Shown one piece after another: positions 35,299 through 44,327 of a stretch of 64,000 bases of DNA (position 1 is its first letter; each line of letters starts with the position of its first letter). Under the pieces are notes generated by a model. It was not told where the DNA came from and searched no databases. It worked only from the letters and a program-made list of their open reading frames with translations. This DNA comes from Streptomyces plumbidurans (GTDB taxonomy: Bacteria; Actinomycetota; Actinomycetes; Streptomycetales; Streptomycetaceae): NCBI RefSeq assembly GCF_019857225.1, contig NZ_JAFJSY010000010.1:186001-250000 (forward strand), read 5' to 3'. A program made the position numbers and the translations under genes.

Positions 35299-35333
35299 GT
35301 AAGGGGCGTCCTCCATTGCGGGGCGCCCCTTAC
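35299..35333 (+). terminator. Terminator after hadAB-like genes
   Basis: GTAAGGGGCG pairs perfectly with CGCCCCTTAC around a 15-base loop, 42 bp after the stop codon. Confidence 0.75.
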
Positions 35334-35395
35334 GCGACTGAGGCCCCCTGTCCGCACCAACGGCTGAACCCGCTGCAGCGTTCCCCCTTGACGTA

Positions 35396-35415
35396 GTTAG
35401 TGATTGAGCACTAAC
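35396..35415. promoter_or_regulatory. TetR operator in its own promoter
   Basis: GTTAGTG-ATTGAG-CACTAAC is a perfect seven-base inverted repeat located 9-28 bases before the regulator ATG. A related site lies before the downstream exporter, so the regulator probably binds both and controls itself. Confidence 0.75.
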
Positions 35416-35423
35416 TTACTCGC

Positions 35424-35993
35424 ATGGTCAGGATGAGCGCAGAAGAGAGGCGCGAGAGCGTCATCCGTGCGGCGACCGCGGAGTTCGCCCGCGGCGGCTA
35501 CTACGGCACGTCGACCGAGGCGATCGCCAAGCGGGTCGGTGTTTCGCAGCCGTATCTCTTCCGTCTCTTCCCGGGCAAGAAGGCGATCTTCCTCGCGGCG
35601 GCCCAGCGGTGCGTGGAGGACACCATCCGCACCTTCGAGCAGGCCGCCGAGGGGCTGGAGGGCGAAGAGGCCCTGCAGGCCATGGCGAACGCGTACACCG
35701 AGGTCATCACGGAGCGGCCCGAGCGGCTGCTGATGCAGATGCAGATGTACGTCACCGTGGCCGCCGCCGAGCAGGCCGGTGACCATGAACTCGGCGAGGA
35801 GGTGCGGGCGGGCTGGATGCGGCTGTGGGACACGGTGCATCTGCCGCTCGGTGCCGACGTCGAGGAGACGACGTCGTTCATGGCGCACGGCATGCTCATC
35901 AACTGCCTGCTGGCGATGGGCTTTCCGCCCGAGCACCGGGTCTGGGAGGGGCTGTATCCCGAGGCGCGGCTCAAAGGGCGGCTGGGGAAGTAG
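35424..35993 (+). CDS. TetR-family repressor of the adjacent exporter
   Basis: This 189-residue regulator has an N-terminal helix-turn-helix, residues 6-52: ESVIRAATAEFARGGYYGTS, then TEAIAKRVGVSQPYLFRLFP with GKKAIFLAAAQ. The C-terminal ligand domain is generic TetR with a Met-rich stretch (LLMQMQMYVTVAAAEQAGD). The start at ATG 35424 lies just after the palindrome, implying a short or absent leader and direct autoregulation. It is followed after 133 bp by an MFS exporter with a second, similar palindrome. The likely function is drug or metabolite-responsive derepression of efflux. Confidence 0.87.
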   Translation: MVRMSAEERRESVIRAATAEFARGGYYGTSTEAIAKRVGVSQPYLFRLFPGKKAIFLAAAQRCVEDTIRTFEQAAEGLEGEEALQAMANAYTEVITERPERLLMQMQMYVTVAAAEQAGDHELGEEVRAGWMRLWDTVHLPLGADVEETTSFMAHGMLINCLLAMGFPPEHRVWEGLYPEARLKGRLGK

Positions 35994-36063
35994 CCGGCGC
36001 GGTCCATTGCGCAAGACGGTCCGCGCGCAGGGGTGTCGTGAACGCCTTTTCATGCCCATGAAA

Positions 36064-36083
36064 GTTAGTCATCAATAACTAAT
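36064..36083. promoter_or_regulatory. Second TetR operator, upstream of the MFS exporter
   Basis: GTTAGT and AACTAAT flank a short AT-rich centre (arms TTAGT/ACTAA), echoing the GTTAGTG/CACTAAC site before the TetR gene. It lies 44-63 bases before the exporter start. Confidence 0.65.
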
Positions 36084-36126
36084 TCGATAGCTGATTCGAC
36101 AACACCGATCACCCGCTGGGGGAGCG

Positions 36127-37569
36127 ATGTCACAGCAGACAGAACGTCACGGGGGAACCGTCTGGGCCCTCGTCATCACCAGCGTCGCCGGATTCATGGC
36201 GGCCCTCGACAATCTCGTCGTCACCACCGCACTGCCCTCCATCCGCAAGGACCTCGGCGGGGCGCTGGGCGACCTGGAATGGACGGTGAGCGCGTACACC
36301 CTCACCTTCGCCGTCCTGCTGATGTTCGGCGCCGCGCTCGGTGACCGGTTCGGCCGCCGCCGGCTCTTCCTCGTCGGCATCACCGTCTTCACCGGCGCCT
36401 CCGCAGCCGCGGCCATGGCGACCGGCATCGACTCCCTCATCGCCGCCCGCGCGGTCCAGGGCGTCGGCGCGGCGATCATGATGCCCCTGACGCTCACCCT
36501 GCTGACCGCCGCCGTGCCCGCCGCCAAACGCGGGATGGCGTACGGGATATGGGGAGCCGTCAACGGCCTCGCCGTCGCCTCCGGACCGCTGATCGGCGGC
36601 AGCCTCACCGAGCACGTCTCCTGGCACTGGATCTTCTGGCTGAACGTCCCGCTCGGCATCGCCCTGCTGCCGCTCGCCCGGCTGCGGCTGGCCGAGTCCC
36701 ACGGCACCGGCGCCCCGCTCGACGTCCCCGGCACCCTGCTCGCCAGCGGCGGCCTCTTCGGGATCGTCTACGGCCTGGTCCGCGGACCCGCCGACGGCTG
36801 GACCAGCCCCCTGGTGCTGACCGGCCTGTTCACCGGCGGCGCGCTGCTCGTCGGGTTCGTCCTCTACAGCCTGCGCGCCAAGAACCCCATGCTGCCGATG
36901 CGGCTGTTCCGCTCCCGCGCGTTCTCCGGGATCAACGCCGCGAGCCTGCTGATGTTCCTCGGGATGTTCGGCTCGATCTTCCTGCTCAGCCAGTTCATGC
37001 AGGGCGTCCTCGGCTACTCGCCCACCGAGGCGGGCCTCAGGATGCTGCCCTGGACCGGTATGCCGATGCTGGTCGCGCCCGTCGCCGGCATCCTCTCCGA
37101 CCGCATCGGCGGCCGCCCCGTCGTCGCCGCCGGACTGTTCCTGCAGGCCGCGGGTCTCGGCTGGATCGCCACGGTGGCCACGACCGGCGTCTCCTACGGC
37201 GCCCAGCTGCCCGGCCTGATCCTCAGCGGCATCGGCATGGCGCTGTACTTCGCCCCGGCCGCCAACCTGGTCATGTCGAGCGTCCACCCCAAGGAGCAGG
37301 GCATCGCCTCCGGCGCCAACAACGCCCTGCGCGAGGTCGGCGGCGCACTCGGCATCGCGATCATGTCGTCGATCTTCGCCGCACAGGGCGGCTACGAGTC
37401 CGGACAGGCCTTCGTCGACGGCCTCAGGCCCGCCCTGGTCACCGGTTCCGCCGTCGTCGCGCTCGCCGGGTTGGCCGCCCTGCTCATCCCGACCCGACGG
37501 CGCGCCGCACAGCTCGCGAAGGCGTCCGAGCAGCCTTCGGAACCGGCGCTGGAAACGGCGTCCCACTGA
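36127..37569 (+). CDS. MFS drug exporter, DHA2 (EmrB/QacA) type
   Basis: This 480-residue antiporter has 14 predicted helices. The conserved first-helix Asp lies in MAALDNLVVTTALPSIRKDL. Motif A is GAALGDRFGRRRLF, and motif C is GLAVASGPLIGGSLTEHVSW followed by HWIFWLNVPLG. A second-half motif A-like loop is GILSDRIGGRPVV. It exports a hydrophobic drug or antibiotic in exchange for protons; the compound is unknown. The start is ATG at 36127 with a GGGGGAGC site. It forms a two-gene unit with the TetR regulator, each preceded by a related palindrome. Its stop codon lies within the first unit of a 13-bp tandem array. Confidence 0.92.
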   Translation: MSQQTERHGGTVWALVITSVAGFMAALDNLVVTTALPSIRKDLGGALGDLEWTVSAYTLTFAVLLMFGAALGDRFGRRRLFLVGITVFTGASAAAAMATGIDSLIAARAVQGVGAAIMMPLTLTLLTAAVPAAKRGMAYGIWGAVNGLAVASGPLIGGSLTEHVSWHWIFWLNVPLGIALLPLARLRLAESHGTGAPLDVPGTLLASGGLFGIVYGLVRGPADGWTSPLVLTGLFTGGALLVGFVLYSLRAKNPMLPMRLFRSRAFSGINAASLLMFLGMFGSIFLLSQFMQGVLGYSPTEAGLRMLPWTGMPMLVAPVAGILSDRIGGRPVVAAGLFLQAAGLGWIATVATTGVSYGAQLPGLILSGIGMALYFAPAANLVMSSVHPKEQGIASGANNALREVGGALGIAIMSSIFAAQGGYESGQAFVDGLRPALVTGSAVVALAGLAALLIPTRRRAAQLAKASEQPSEPALETASH

Positions 37570-37609
37570 CCACGGCCACTGACCACGGCCACTGACCACG
37601 GCCACTGAC
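37563..37609. repeat. 13-bp tandem repeat over the exporter stop codon
   Basis: CCACTGACCACGG occurs three times exactly, plus a partial fourth. The TGA of the exporter is part of the first unit, so the array grew outwards from the gene's end. Confidence 0.9.
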
Positions 37610-37636
37610 CAAACCGACCGAGCCACAACACCCAGC

Positions 37637-37684
37637 ACGCGCGCGTACGGCCCCGTCCACCCCGGCGGGGCCGTACGCGCGCGT
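37637..37684 (+). terminator. Strong terminator before murB
   Basis: A perfect 19-bp stem (ACGCGCGCGTACGGCCCCG and its complement) encloses a 10-base loop, without a U-tract. It isolates the exporter unit from murB. Confidence 0.85.
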
Positions 37685-37730
37685 GGCGGGCCTTCGGGTG
37701 AGGGCCGGTCGGGGTGTCGGTGGCGTCTCG

Positions 37731-37743
37731 TAGTCTTGGGCGC
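37731..37743 (+). promoter_or_regulatory. Candidate -10 element of a leaderless murB transcript
   Basis: TAGTCT at 37731-37736 ends seven bases before the GTG start. There is no ribosome site, so transcription probably starts at or next to the first G of the start codon. Confidence 0.5.
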
Positions 37744-38799
37744 GTGCAGGAACTCCACGACGCCCCCCTCGCCCCGCTGACCACCTTCCGGCTCGGCGGC
37801 CCCGCGACCCGGCTGCTCACCGCGACGACCGACGCCGAGGTGATCGCCGCCGTCCGCGAGGCCGACGACACCGGTACGCCACTGCTGCTGATCGGCGGCG
37901 GCTCGAACCTGGTCATCGGCGACAAGGGCTTCGCGGGCACCGCCCTCGTCATCGCCACCAAGGGCTTCGAGCTCGAAGGCACCCGCCTGGAGCTGGCCGC
38001 CGGAGAGGTGTGGACGGACGCCGTCGCCCGCACCGCCGAGGCCGGGCTCGCCGGCATCGAGTGCCTGGCCGGCATCCCGGGCTCGGCCGGCGCGACCCCG
38101 ATCCAGAACGTGGGGGCGTACGGCCAGGAGGTCTCCTCCACCATCACCGAGGTCGTCGCCTACGACCGCCGTACCCACGAGACGGTCACCCTCCCGAACG
38201 CCGACTGCGCGTTCTCCTACCGCCACAGCCGCTTCAAGGCCGACCCCGAGCGGTATGTCGTGCTCCGCGTCCGCTTCGAACTGGAGGACGCGGCCGGCCT
38301 GTCCGGACCCGTCCGGTACGCGGAGACGGCCCGCGCCCTCGGTGTCGAGCCCGGCGACCGCGTGCCGCTGGCCGCCGCCCGCGAGACCGTGCTGAAGCTG
38401 CGCTCCGGCAAGGGCATGGTCCTGGACCCCGAGGATCACGACACCTGGTCGGCCGGTTCCTTCTTCACCAACCCGATCCTCACCGACGCGGAGTTCGCCG
38501 CCTTCCACGCGCGCGTGCGAGAGCGGCTCGGCGACGACGTGATGCCGCCCGCCTACCCGGCCGGGGACAGCCACACCAAGACCTCCGCCGCGTGGCTGAT
38601 CGACAGGGCCGGCTTCAGCAAGGGCTACGGCAGCGGGCGCGCCCGTATCTCCACCAAGCACACTCTCGCCCTCACCAACCGGGGCGACGCCACCACCGAG
38701 GACCTGCTCGCACTCGCCCGCGAGGTCGTCGCCGGCGTCCACGATGCCTTCGGCATCACCCTGGTCAACGAGCCGGTGACGGTCGGCGTCAGCCTCTGA
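37744..38799 (+). CDS. murB: UDP-N-acetylenolpyruvoylglucosamine reductase
   Basis: This 351-residue flavoenzyme reduces the enolpyruvyl group to make UDP-MurNAc, the second committed step of peptidoglycan precursor synthesis. The FAD-binding signature is LLIGGGSNLVIGDKGF, followed by ECLAGIPGSAGATPIQNVGA. The proton-donating Ser lies in DTWSAGSFFTNP. The catalytic Arg is in AFSYRHSRFK, and a C-terminal Glu lies in TLVNEPVTVG. GTG at 37744 is preferred: the family starts VQELHDAPLAPLTTFRLGG, and the promoter -10 lies immediately before it. The longer reading from 37714 would overlap that promoter. Confidence 0.95.
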   Translation: MQELHDAPLAPLTTFRLGGPATRLLTATTDAEVIAAVREADDTGTPLLLIGGGSNLVIGDKGFAGTALVIATKGFELEGTRLELAAGEVWTDAVARTAEAGLAGIECLAGIPGSAGATPIQNVGAYGQEVSSTITEVVAYDRRTHETVTLPNADCAFSYRHSRFKADPERYVVLRVRFELEDAAGLSGPVRYAETARALGVEPGDRVPLAAARETVLKLRSGKGMVLDPEDHDTWSAGSFFTNPILTDAEFAAFHARVRERLGDDVMPPAYPAGDSHTKTSAAWLIDRAGFSKGYGSGRARISTKHTLALTNRGDATTEDLLALAREVVAGVHDAFGITLVNEPVTVGVSL

Positions 38800-38832
38800 C
38801 CCAGGCATCCGTACGGCCCGTACGGACGAGGG

Positions 38833-39465
38833 TCAGTACGCGACGCCCACCCCCTGCTTCACCGTCCCCGGGTCCCCGGCCATCGCCAGCATCGCGTGGG
38901 CCACGTCCGCGCGCCCGATGAACCGGCCCTTGGCCGGGAAACCGTCGACCACCGTCCGGTACACCCCCGTGAGCGGCTTGTCCTGCAGCCGCGGCGGCCG
39001 CACCGACGTCCAGTCCGTGGCGCTGCGAGCCAACTCGCCCTCCATCTCGGCCAGATCGGCGTACACGTCCTTCAGCAGGGCGGAGATCATCCCGCGTGCG
39101 GCACGGTCGAGCAGCCCGTTCCCCTCGGGCGCGGGCCCGACCGGCGCGGCGCTCACCACGAGCAGCCGCCGCACCCCCTCGGCCTCCATGGCGCCCAGGA
39201 CCGTACGCGTGAGCCGGGCCGCGACGCCCGCGTCCTTGCGGCTGCGCGCGCCGAGCCCGGACAGGACCACGTCCCGCCCGGCCACCGCGGGACGCACCGA
39301 CGCCGGGTCGGCCAGGTCGTCGCGGACCACCTGAAGACGCTCGCCCGTCGCGGACAGCCGTGCGGGATCCCGTACGACCGCCGTGACCTCGTGCCCGGCC
39401 TCCAGGGCCTGGCGCACGATCTCCCGGCCGATGCCGCCGGTGGCGCCGAAAACGGTGAGTTTCAT
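38833..39465 (-). CDS. NAD(P)H-binding NmrA/SDR-like oxidoreductase
   Basis: This 210-residue atypical SDR starts directly on the nucleotide motif KLTVFGATGGIGREIVRQAL. The SDR_a5-type blocks EVTAVVRDPARLS, DVVLSGLGARSRKD and VRRLLVVSAAPVG follow, with a SVRPPRLQDKPLTG loop later. There is no YxxxK catalytic pair, as usual in this group. It is divergent from a TetR regulator, with two clear palindromes in the 97-bp gap, so it is very likely the regulator's target. A redox or electrophile-detoxifying role is plausible but not shown. Start ATG 39465. Confidence 0.85.
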   Translation of the reverse strand: MKLTVFGATGGIGREIVRQALEAGHEVTAVVRDPARLSATGERLQVVRDDLADPASVRPAVAGRDVVLSGLGARSRKDAGVAARLTRTVLGAMEAEGVRRLLVVSAAPVGPAPEGNGLLDRAARGMISALLKDVYADLAEMEGELARSATDWTSVRPPRLQDKPLTGVYRTVVDGFPAKGRFIGRADVAHAMLAMAGDPGTVKQGVGVAY

Positions 39466-39490
39466 GGTTACTCCCGTGCTCGCAGTTGGT

Positions 39491-39546
39491 GGGTGAGTAT
39501 TCACTCACCCCTGCCTCCCACTAGAGTGGGTAAGTACTCACCCACC
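39491..39546. promoter_or_regulatory. Two TetR operators in a divergent promoter
   Basis: GGGTGAGTATTCACTCACCC (39491-39510) is a full palindrome with one central asymmetry. A second site lies at 39527-39546, TGGGTAAGTACTCACCCA-like. Both share a GAGTAYTCAC core, and their centres are about 36 bp apart. They occupy the space between the oxidoreductase and TetR starts and overlap likely promoters for both. Confidence 0.82.
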
Positions 39547-39562
39547 CGTCAAGTCCGAACGG

Positions 39563-40183
39563 ATGTATGCCATGGAGACGAAGCCCGCCCGGGTCCGCAT
39601 CCTCGATGCCGCCCACGAGCTGATGCTCACCGTCGGGCTGGCCCGCACCACCACCAAGGAGATCGCCAGGGCGGCGGGCTGCTCCGAGGCGGCGCTCTAC
39701 AAGTACTTCGCGAGCAAGGAGGAGCTGTTCATCCGGGTCCTGACGGAGCGACTGCCCCGCCTGACACCCCTGCTCAGCAGCCTCGCCGCCGAGCCCGGCC
39801 AGGGCACCCCGGAGGAGAACCTCACCGAGATCGCCCGCCAGGCCGCCCTCTTCTACGAGCAGAGCTTCCCGATCGCCGCCTCCCTGCACGCCGAGACCCA
39901 GCTCAAGCGGCGGCACGACGACGCGATGCGGCAGATGGGAACGGGCCCGCACAAGCCGATCCAGGGACTGGACGCCTATCTGCGGGCCGAACAGGAACTC
40001 GGCCGCATCCGCGCCGACGCCGACACCTTCGCCGCCGCCTCCCTGCTCCTGGGCGCCTGCGCCCAGCGCGCGTTCGCCTACGAGGCGACGGAGACCGGCG
40101 AGCTGCCGCCCGTCGACGACTTCGCCCGCCGCCTCGCCCGGACCCTGACCGCCGGAATCTGCGCTGCCGACGGCCCGGCGTGA
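39563..40183 (+). CDS. TetR-family repressor
   Basis: This 206-residue regulator has the helix-turn-helix near residues 10-55: ARVRILDAAHELMLTVGLAR, then TTTKEIARAAGCSEAALYKY with FASKEELFIRVL. The ligand domain is all-helical with no recognised ligand motif. Two in-frame ATGs (39563 and 39572) are possible; the second is immediately followed by METKPARVR and may be the true start. It likely represses itself and the divergent oxidoreductase through the two palindromes. The last 28 codons (from about GELPPVDDFARRLARTLTAG) are the first copy of a 176-bp tandem array that then continues past the stop. Confidence 0.87.
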   Translation: MYAMETKPARVRILDAAHELMLTVGLARTTTKEIARAAGCSEAALYKYFASKEELFIRVLTERLPRLTPLLSSLAAEPGQGTPEENLTEIARQAALFYEQSFPIAASLHAETQLKRRHDDAMRQMGTGPHKPIQGLDAYLRAEQELGRIRADADTFAAASLLLGACAQRAFAYEATETGELPPVDDFARRLARTLTAGICAADGPA

Positions 40184-40800
40184 CCGCGAGGCTGGGGGCA
40201 TGACACACCACGCCTCGCCGGACGGCCATATCGCTCAACCCGCCGCATGCGCCTGAGACTTCACGAGTTCCGTCGGCGATCTGCCGCCCGTCGAGGTTCG
40301 CCCGCCGCCTCGCCCGGACCCTGACCGCCGGAATCCGCGTTGCCGACGGCCCGGCGTGACCGCGAGGCTGGGCGCATGACACACCACGCCGCGCCGGACG
40401 GCCGTACCGCTCAACCCGCCGCATGCGCCTGAGCCTTCACGAGTTCCGTCGGCGATCTGCCGCCCGTCGAGGTTCGCCCGCCGCCGCGCCCGGACCCTGA
40501 CCGCCGGAATCTGCGTTGCCGACGGCCCGGCGTGACGGCGAGGCTGGGGGCATGACACACCACGCCTCGCCGGACGGCCGTACCGCTCAACCCGCCGCAT
40601 GCGCCTGAGACTTCACGAGTTCCGTCGGCGATCTGCCGCCCGTCGAGGTTCGCCCGCCGCCTCGCCCGGACCCTGACCGCCGGAATCCGCGTTGCCGACG
40701 GCCCGGCGTGACCGCGAGGCTGGGGGCATGACACACCACGCCTCGCCGGACGGCCGTACCGCTCAACCCGCCGCATGCGCCTGAGACTTCACGAGTTCCG
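40097..40800. repeat. 176-bp tandem array, four copies, spanning a gene junction
   Basis: The unit comprises the 3' end of the TetR gene, its stop, a short spacer and the first ~25 bases of the next gene. TTCGCCCGCC landmarks fall at 40121, 40297, 40473 and 40649, and the downstream-gene ATG recurs at 40247, 40423, 40599 and 40775, an exact 176-bp period. Copies 2-4 share a two-base deletion and other variants not in copy 1, so one derived copy was amplified. At each internal junction the start of the downstream gene (…GAGTTCCG) runs straight into the TetR 3' sequence. Confidence 0.95.
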
Positions 40801-41506
40801 CCCCCGCCTCGGCCCCCACGAACACCGCGTGGTCCAGCCCCGCCCGCCCCTGCGCCACACCTCGCTGACCGCCCCCGACCCGATCGGCCTGCTGCTGGGC
40901 GACCACGACGGACTGAGCCGGCTCTCGGGCCTGTTCTCCTTCGCCGCCCGCTCCCGCCGCACGATCGTGCATGTGCCGCTGCGCGACGGGGTCCCGCCCG
41001 ACGAGGGATGCGGCGAACGGGTCGACCTCGTCCTGGCCCATCACACGAGCGGCCTGCGCCCCGGCATGTGGCCCGAACTGCGCCGCCGGCTGCGGCAGGA
41101 GACCCCCCTGACGGTCCGCACCGACGAGGCGCGCACCGCCCGCGACGCCGAGGCGTGGCGCGTGCGGTTCGGGCGGGCGGACTTCCGGGACGAGCTGCGG
41201 CACGCCACACACGCCCGGACCCTCTTCCTGTTCGGCAGCCGGGGCGTCTTCGCCGAGACCGCCACGAGCCTGGCCCACGCTGCGGGCTGGGGACCGCACC
41301 AGAAGCACGTCCACGCCGGGCACTCGGCACTGATGGCGGCCCTCCCGGCGCTGGTGCAGCCGCCCGGCGGCGGACACGACGTCGAGGTGCTGATCTGCTT
41401 CAAGCCCCACCCGCCCTACGCCCAATTCCAGCGGCACATCGAGCAGCACTTCGAGCGGGACCTCAAGCGGGACTTCCAGCGAACCCTCAATCCACCGGAG
41501 CGCTGA
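40775..41506 (+). CDS. Hypothetical protein, family not recognised
   Basis: This 243-residue soluble protein is rich in Arg, His and Leu. It reads MRLRLHEFRPRLGPHEHRVV at the start, has a hydrophobic-flanked RTIVHVPLRDGVPPDEGCG, then RVDLVLAHHTSGLRPGMWPE, LFLFGSRGVFAETATSLAHA, and a C-terminal VEVLICFKPHPPYAQFQRHI. No signal peptide or membrane segment is seen. Codon use matches neighbouring genes and the reading is long, so it is probably real. Its first bases are present in all four 176-bp repeats, but only the last copy reads through; earlier copies give 25-codon dead ends. The 3' end overlaps the convergent adenosine deaminase gene by 20 bases. Confidence 0.7.
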   Translation: MRLRLHEFRPRLGPHEHRVVQPRPPLRHTSLTAPDPIGLLLGDHDGLSRLSGLFSFAARSRRTIVHVPLRDGVPPDEGCGERVDLVLAHHTSGLRPGMWPELRRRLRQETPLTVRTDEARTARDAEAWRVRFGRADFRDELRHATHARTLFLFGSRGVFAETATSLAHAAGWGPHQKHVHAGHSALMAALPALVQPPGGGHDVEVLICFKPHPPYAQFQRHIEQHFERDLKRDFQRTLNPPER

Positions 41507-42527
41507 GCCAGTCGTCGACGCCCGACAGCAGCTTCGCCTTCACGTCCTCCGGCGCCGCCGAGGCGCGTACCGACTGGCGGGCCACTTCCGCCAGCTCCGC
41601 GTCGGTGAAGTTGTGGTGGTGCCGTGCGATCTCGTACTGGGCGGCCAGCCGCGAGCCGAACAGCAGCGGGTCGTCGGCGCCCAGGGCCATCGGGACGCCG
41701 GCGTCGAGGAAGGTCCGCAGCGGCACGTCCTCCGGCTTCTCGTACACACCCAGGGCCACGTTCGAGGCCGGGCACACCTCGCACGTCACGCCCCTGCGCG
41801 CGAGGCGCTCCATCAGCCGTGGGTCCTCCGCCGCCCGCACACCGTGCCCGATGCGGTGGGCGTCCAGGTCGTCCAGGCAGGCACGCACCGAGGCCGGACC
41901 CGTCAGCTCGCCGCCGTGCGGGGCCGACAGCAGCCCGCCCTCCCGCGCGATCGCGAACGCCCGGTCGAAGTCCCGCGCCATGCCCCGACGCTCGTCGTTG
42001 GACAGACCGAAGCCGACCACGCCCCGCTCCGCGTACCGCACGGCCAGCCGGGCCAGCGTGCGGGCGTCCAGCGGGTGCTTCATACGGTTCGCGGCGACCA
42101 GCACCCGCATCCCGAGGCCCGTCTCCCGCATCGTCGTCTCCACCGCGTCCAGGATGATCTCCAGCGCCGGGATCAGACCGCCCAGACGGGGCGCGTACGA
42201 CGTCGGGTCCACCTGGATCTCCAGCCAGCCCGAGCCGTCCTTCAGGTCCTCCTCGGCGGCTTCGCGCACCAGGCGCCGGATGTCCTCGGGCTGCCGCAGG
42301 CACGAGCGGGCGGCGTCGTAGAGCCGCTGGAAGCGGAACCAGCCCCGCTCGTCCGTCGCCCGCAGTTTCGGCGGCTCCCCGCTGGTCAGTGCCTCGGTCA
42401 GCGTCTCGGGCAGCCGTACGCCGTACTTGTCGGCCAGCTCCAGGACGGTGGCGGGCCGCATCGACCCGGTGAAATGCAGATGCAGATGGGCCTTCGGCAG
42501 CTCAGAGACATCACGTACACGCTCCAT
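41487..42527 (-). CDS. add: Adenosine deaminase
   Basis: This 346-residue zinc enzyme converts adenosine to inosine in purine salvage. The metal motif is PKAHLHLHFTGSMRPATVLE. The later blocks are the catalytic HGGE region (LSAPHGGELTGPASVRACLD), RIGHGVRAAEDP, and the Asp-Asp pair in MALGADDPLLFGS. CEVCPASNVALGVYE is also typical. The ATG at 42527 opens directly on MERVRDVSELPKAHLHLH; an upstream in-frame extension is not family-like. Its 3' end overlaps the convergent hypothetical gene by 20 bases. It lies tail-to-head with aspC, whose terminator falls upstream of it. Confidence 0.93.
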   Translation of the reverse strand: MERVRDVSELPKAHLHLHFTGSMRPATVLELADKYGVRLPETLTEALTSGEPPKLRATDERGWFRFQRLYDAARSCLRQPEDIRRLVREAAEEDLKDGSGWLEIQVDPTSYAPRLGGLIPALEIILDAVETTMRETGLGMRVLVAANRMKHPLDARTLARLAVRYAERGVVGFGLSNDERRGMARDFDRAFAIAREGGLLSAPHGGELTGPASVRACLDDLDAHRIGHGVRAAEDPRLMERLARRGVTCEVCPASNVALGVYEKPEDVPLRTFLDAGVPMALGADDPLLFGSRLAAQYEIARHHHNFTDAELAEVARQSVRASAAPEDVKAKLLSGVDDWLSAPVD

Positions 42528-42595
42528 CCCAGGATCCTGCCGTACGTCCCGGCCGTCCCGGTAGCCGATTCCCCGTACGTGGTCTTGCTCGCACG

Positions 42596-42628
42596 AAAAA
42601 ACGGGCCACCCCGTGCGAGGTGGCCCGT
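42596..42628 (-). terminator. Rho-independent terminator of aspC
   Basis: On the minus strand, ACGGGCCACC pairs with GGTGGCCCGT around an eight-base loop. A run of six U residues follows (AAAAAA on the plus strand at 42596-42601), a canonical intrinsic terminator 15 bp past the stop. Confidence 0.92.
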
Positions 42629-42642
42629 CCAATGCGGCGGCG

Positions 42643-43869
<1,227 letters not shown>

Positions 43870-43890
43870 GGGGCCCATCGTTTCAGACCG

Positions 43891-43915
43891 GAAACCCGCG
43901 CGGCACGCGGGTTTC
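43891..43915. promoter_or_regulatory. Perfect 10-bp inverted repeat upstream of aspC
   Basis: GAAACCCGCG and CGCGGGTTTC enclose a five-base loop, 22-46 bases before the aspC start. It could be an operator or a leader hairpin. Otherwise 43870-44151 holds no gene. Confidence 0.5.
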
Positions 43916-44037
43916 ACAGACTGAACATCCACGGGTCGGCCGTTGAACACCCGTCCGGAATCCACGCTCGGCCTGGGTGATCTTCCGTCCGCCGCCCGGA
44001 GCTCCTCCTGCCCCAAGGCCCCTACGGGCGCTTTCTG

Positions 44038-44067
44038 TTCGACGGGGCGCGTCGGACCACGTACACT
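44038..44067 (+). promoter_or_regulatory. Candidate vegetative promoter for tRNA-Trp/secE
   Basis: TTCGAC (-35-like) is separated by about 18 bases from TACACT (-10), which lies 85 bp before tRNA-Trp. A second -10-like TACGTT at 44133 lies closer. Assignment rests on motif match only. Confidence 0.45.
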
Positions 44068-44151
44068 CTCACCTCGTTGGCCATCAGCTGCCGCGCACGG
44101 ACGGTGCACACCGAGCACTCGTCCGGATGCGGTACGTTGGGGGACACACAA

Positions 44152-44224
44152 AGGGTCGTAGCTCAATTGGTAGAGCACCGGTCTCCAAAACCGGCGGTTG
44201 GGGGTTCAAGTCCCTCCGGCCCTG
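44152..44224 (+). tRNA. tRNA-Trp (CCA)
   Basis: The 73-nt cloverleaf has acceptor AGGGTCG/CGGCCCT, D-arm AGCTCAATTGGTAGAGC, anticodon loop CTCCAAA giving CCA, T-loop TTCAAGT and discriminator G. It lies 103 bp before secE, the typical actinobacterial position, and is probably co-transcribed with it. Confidence 0.96.
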
Positions 44225-44327
44225 CTACACACACCTTCGCCAGGTGTGCGCGTACGTACAGCAATGCACAGCCGTGCGGCTCAGACCGGGCGCGGCACGG
44301 CCACGACCCGGGAACAGGTGAGGACGA

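Noticed and set aside
36130..38808. An 892-codon frame antisense to the MFS exporter and murB
   Set aside because: It crosses a 19-bp terminator and has no family motif; both sense genes are secure.
40247..40674. The three upstream ATGCGCCTG copies as separate genes
   Set aside because: Each runs only about 25 codons before a stop created at the repeat junction; they are repeat-borne decoys of the true start at 40775.
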